A stretch of DNA of 7,121 bases, from the NCBI GenBank assembly GCA_030593645.1, contig JAUVGT010000263.1:1-7121 (forward strand), in the 5' to 3' direction. Below, in pieces: positions 5,144 through 7,121 of this stretch. The DNA comes from Deltaproteobacteria bacterium (GTDB lineage Bacteria; Desulfobacterota; Desulfobacteria; Desulfobacterales; JAUVGT01). The stretch's first letter is position 1; the number at the start of each line of letters is the position of its first letter. Below the pieces are notes generated by a model, which worked only from the letters and a program-made list of their open reading frames with translations, made no database searches and was not told where the DNA came from. Made by a program: the position numbers and the translations under genes.

Positions 5144-6814
5144 ATGGATCAAAAACAACTAATAATCGCAATCGCAATTTCATTTGTCATTTTGACTGTT
5201 TGGCAAATGTTTTTTGTACCGAAACAAACCAAACAGGTTCAACCGGATATTAAAAAAGAAGCGGCCACCGAACAGGAGACACCCAAGGTTGAAAAAAAGA
5301 CGTTTGAAGAACTAAACGATATCAGTCACAAAGAGATTGAACCGAAGACAATCATCGTTGAAAACTCACTGTACCGGGCCGAACTTTCAAATAGGGGAGC
5401 CGCGATTACAAGCTTCAAGCTAAAAAAATACAAAGAAACAAATGATGAAAACTCAATTGAAAAAGAACTGATTTCTAAAACCACCGGTAACGGGTCAATC
5501 TTAACCAGTTATTATGGAAATAAATATTCCGACTTAAGCAAGGAATATTTTTTTACAGATAACCCCGAAGATACCATTGAAATCATTGATGGAAGCCGTG
5601 AAATTGTTTTTAAATGGGTTGGAACAAACGGAGTCATGATTGAAAAGAAATATATATTCAATCATGCCAATTACATGGTTGGCTTGAATATATCCGTAAA
5701 AAACGGATCAAACAGCACCATTGATAACGTTTATGTCACACTGACCAAGGACGTTACAAAAAAAGCAAGAGGATACAGTTTTGAGGGACCAAGCGCATTA
5801 ATCGATACGGAGCTTGAGGAGATTGATATTTCCGATATTGAAGATCAAGATCTTTACAAAGGAATTTTAAAATGGGTCGCCATACAGGATACATATTTTA
5901 TGACAGCCATTATTCCTGTGAATGTTATCGAGACACAGTTAAGGCTGTCACTAAACACAATTATACAAAAAGACGAAGAAACACAAAAGGAAAAAACGAT
6001 TAAAGAACTCCGGGCGCATTACATCCAACCCGCCAAAATAGATCCCGGAACCGAGAAAGAATATGCGTTTAATATTTTTATGGGTCCCAAGAAAATTACG
6101 CTGCTCGAAGGATATCATAATGACCTGGATAAAGTCATCGATTTTGGCTGGTTTGATATATTGGCAAAACCCTGCTTAAAATTCATGAATTTTCTGTATA
6201 ATTACATCCCTAATTATGGGCTGGTCATTATTGTACTAACCATAATACTAAAATTATTACTCTGGCCGCTTGGAAGTAAAAGCTATAAATCGATGGGTGA
6301 AATGAAAAAGATACAGCCATTGGTCGCGGAGCTTAGAGAAAAATATAAAGATGATAAGAAGAAATTGAATGAAGAAACCATGGCATTATACCGCACCTAT
6401 AAAGTTAATCCTGTGGGAGGATGCCTGCCCATGCTGGTACAATTCCCGGTAATCATCGCTTTATATCGAATGCTCGGTGAAGCCATCGAATTAAGACACG
6501 CGCCGTTCTTTGGATGGATCAATGATTTATCCGCGCCGGATAGACTTTTCAATTTTAGTTTTTCTAACGTGCCGTTAATGGAACCTCCGTACGGAATACC
6601 GGTCTTAACATTATTAATGGGTGGATCCATGTTCTTACAGCAAAAAATGTCACCACCGATGGGTGATCCGGCACAGGCTAAAATGATGATGGCTCTACCC
6701 ATTGTATTTACATTTATATTTATCAACTTTTCATCTGGACTGGTTCTATACTGGTTTATCAGTAATATCATTTCAATGGGACAGCAATATTATATACAGA
6801 AGAAGGCTGCTTAA
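5144..6814 (+). CDS. yidC: Membrane protein insertase YidC (Oxa1 family, Gram-negative type)
   Basis: Inserts and folds inner-membrane proteins, alone or with SecYEG. The product is 556 residues (E. coli 548). It has an N-terminal transmembrane anchor (about 5-25, no lipobox), a charged linker, a large periplasmic domain (about 65-330), then the conserved insertase core: membrane segment 355-376, cytoplasmic hairpin with SYKSMGEMKKIQP and YRTYKVNPVGGCLPMLVQFP (about 379-435), WINDLSAPD (458-466), QQKMSPPMGDP (499-509) and a last segment ending GLVLYWFISNIISMGQQ. Lys370 stands where E. coli has the groove Arg366. AGGAG (5133-5137) lies 6 bases before the ATG, which fixes the start. It follows a 271-base gap and precedes jag by 12 bases, so it probably has its own promoter and is cotranscribed with jag. 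Confidence 0.98.
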   Translation: MDQKQLIIAIAISFVILTVWQMFFVPKQTKQVQPDIKKEAATEQETPKVEKKTFEELNDISHKEIEPKTIIVENSLYRAELSNRGAAITSFKLKKYKETNDENSIEKELISKTTGNGSILTSYYGNKYSDLSKEYFFTDNPEDTIEIIDGSREIVFKWVGTNGVMIEKKYIFNHANYMVGLNISVKNGSNSTIDNVYVTLTKDVTKKARGYSFEGPSALIDTELEEIDISDIEDQDLYKGILKWVAIQDTYFMTAIIPVNVIETQLRLSLNTIIQKDEETQKEKTIKELRAHYIQPAKIDPGTEKEYAFNIFMGPKKITLLEGYHNDLDKVIDFGWFDILAKPCLKFMNFLYNYIPNYGLVIIVLTIILKLLLWPLGSKSYKSMGEMKKIQPLVAELREKYKDDKKKLNEETMALYRTYKVNPVGGCLPMLVQFPVIIALYRMLGEAIELRHAPFFGWINDLSAPDRLFNFSFSNVPLMEPPYGIPVLTLLMGGSMFLQQKMSPPMGDPAQAKMMMALPIVFTFIFINFSSGLVLYWFISNIISMGQQYYIQKKAA

Positions 6815-6826
6815 TGGAGGAAACAT

Positions 6827-7121
6827 ATGTCGAAATTTCAGGAATTTGAAGGAAAAAACATTGCAAAAGCAGTTAAAAAAGCGTCAAAGAAGTTAAAGAT
6901 TACGGAGAGTGAAATAAAATATGAAATCGTAACCCACGGCTCCACCGGTATATTCGGTTTCGGAAAGAGTAAAAAGGCTAAAATTAAAATTAACCTGGAA
7001 CTCAATAAAAAAAAGAGAAACGCTCATGATATGATCAGCGAAACACAAAAAGAGATCAAAGCCAGTATAAGAAATTTAATCGATGAGACGTTTAAATTAA
7101 AATCAGATCAAAAATCGGAAC
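6827..7121 (+). CDS. jag: Jag/KhpB family RNA-binding protein, 3' partial
   Basis: Only the first 98 codons are present; the gene runs off the window. The N-terminal Jag_N domain is clear: KFQEFEGKNIAKAVKKASKKLKI (about 3-25, shown by its EGK..A..KA pattern), then EIKYEIV and the loop GSTGIFGFGKSKKAKIKI (38-55). A lysine-rich, probably helical linker follows; the KH and R3H RNA-binding domains expected in the family would lie downstream and are not seen. In Firmicutes KhpB acts with KhpA as an RNA chaperone affecting cell division and wall synthesis; its role in Gram-negatives is less clear. GGAGG (6816-6820) is 6 bases before the ATG, and the gene starts 12 bases after yidC, so cotranscription and coupling are likely. 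Confidence 0.93.
   Translation, partial: MSKFQEFEGKNIAKAVKKASKKLKITESEIKYEIVTHGSTGIFGFGKSKKAKIKINLELNKKKRNAHDMISETQKEIKASIRNLIDETFKLKSDQKSE

Noticed and set aside
6397..6771. 124-codon open frame on the minus strand inside yidC
   Set aside because: It lies wholly within the strongly conserved insertase core of yidC, has no recognisable domain and no ribosome binding site; it is a shadow of the real gene.

Overview
The window is a conserved bacterial housekeeping block with every gene on the + strand. In order it holds a radical SAM protein fused to a DUF2344 domain (5' end outside the window), ribonuclease G (rng), ribosomal protein L34 (rpmH), the RNase P protein (rnpA), the membrane insertion factor yidD, the insertase yidC, and the first third or so of jag/khpB (3' end outside the window). 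The DNA is AT-rich. A Gram-negative-type YidC with a large periplasmic domain, a fused TIGR03960/TIGR03936-type protein beside rng, and the style of the proteins suggest a deltaproteobacterium (Desulfobacterota, possibly Desulfobacterales). That placement is inference from recalled family patterns, not from a search.

Layout: 1-2072 is the radical SAM fusion. 2040-2205 is a small palindromic, MITE-like element sitting across the 3' end of that gene. 2206-2393 carries a good sigma70-type promoter and a short hairpin before rng. 2394-3941 is rng. 3942-4087 is an AT-rich promoter/leader region with two inverted repeats. 4088-4872 is the compact rpmH-rnpA-yidD run. 4873-5143 is an unusually wide gap with no recognised gene. 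5144-6814 is yidC, followed after 12 bases by jag.

The genes share a theme of making the translation and secretion machinery. RNase G matures rRNA and mRNA ends, RnpA is the protein part of RNase P for tRNA 5' maturation, L34 is a 50S protein, YidD and YidC place proteins in the inner membrane, and Jag/KhpB is an RNA-binding protein commonly encoded after yidC. The radical SAM protein has no established function; its position beside rng is the main clue.

The best candidate for something new is at 2040-2205. A roughly 148-bp inverted-repeat element is flanked by a perfect 9-bp direct repeat (AAGCTTGAT). Removing the element and one repeat copy joins the radical SAM reading frame to a new in-frame stop three codons later. 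The element therefore seems to have inserted into the end of the gene and supplied its present last seven codons and stop. No defence system, CRISPR array, phage or other large accessory system is visible.
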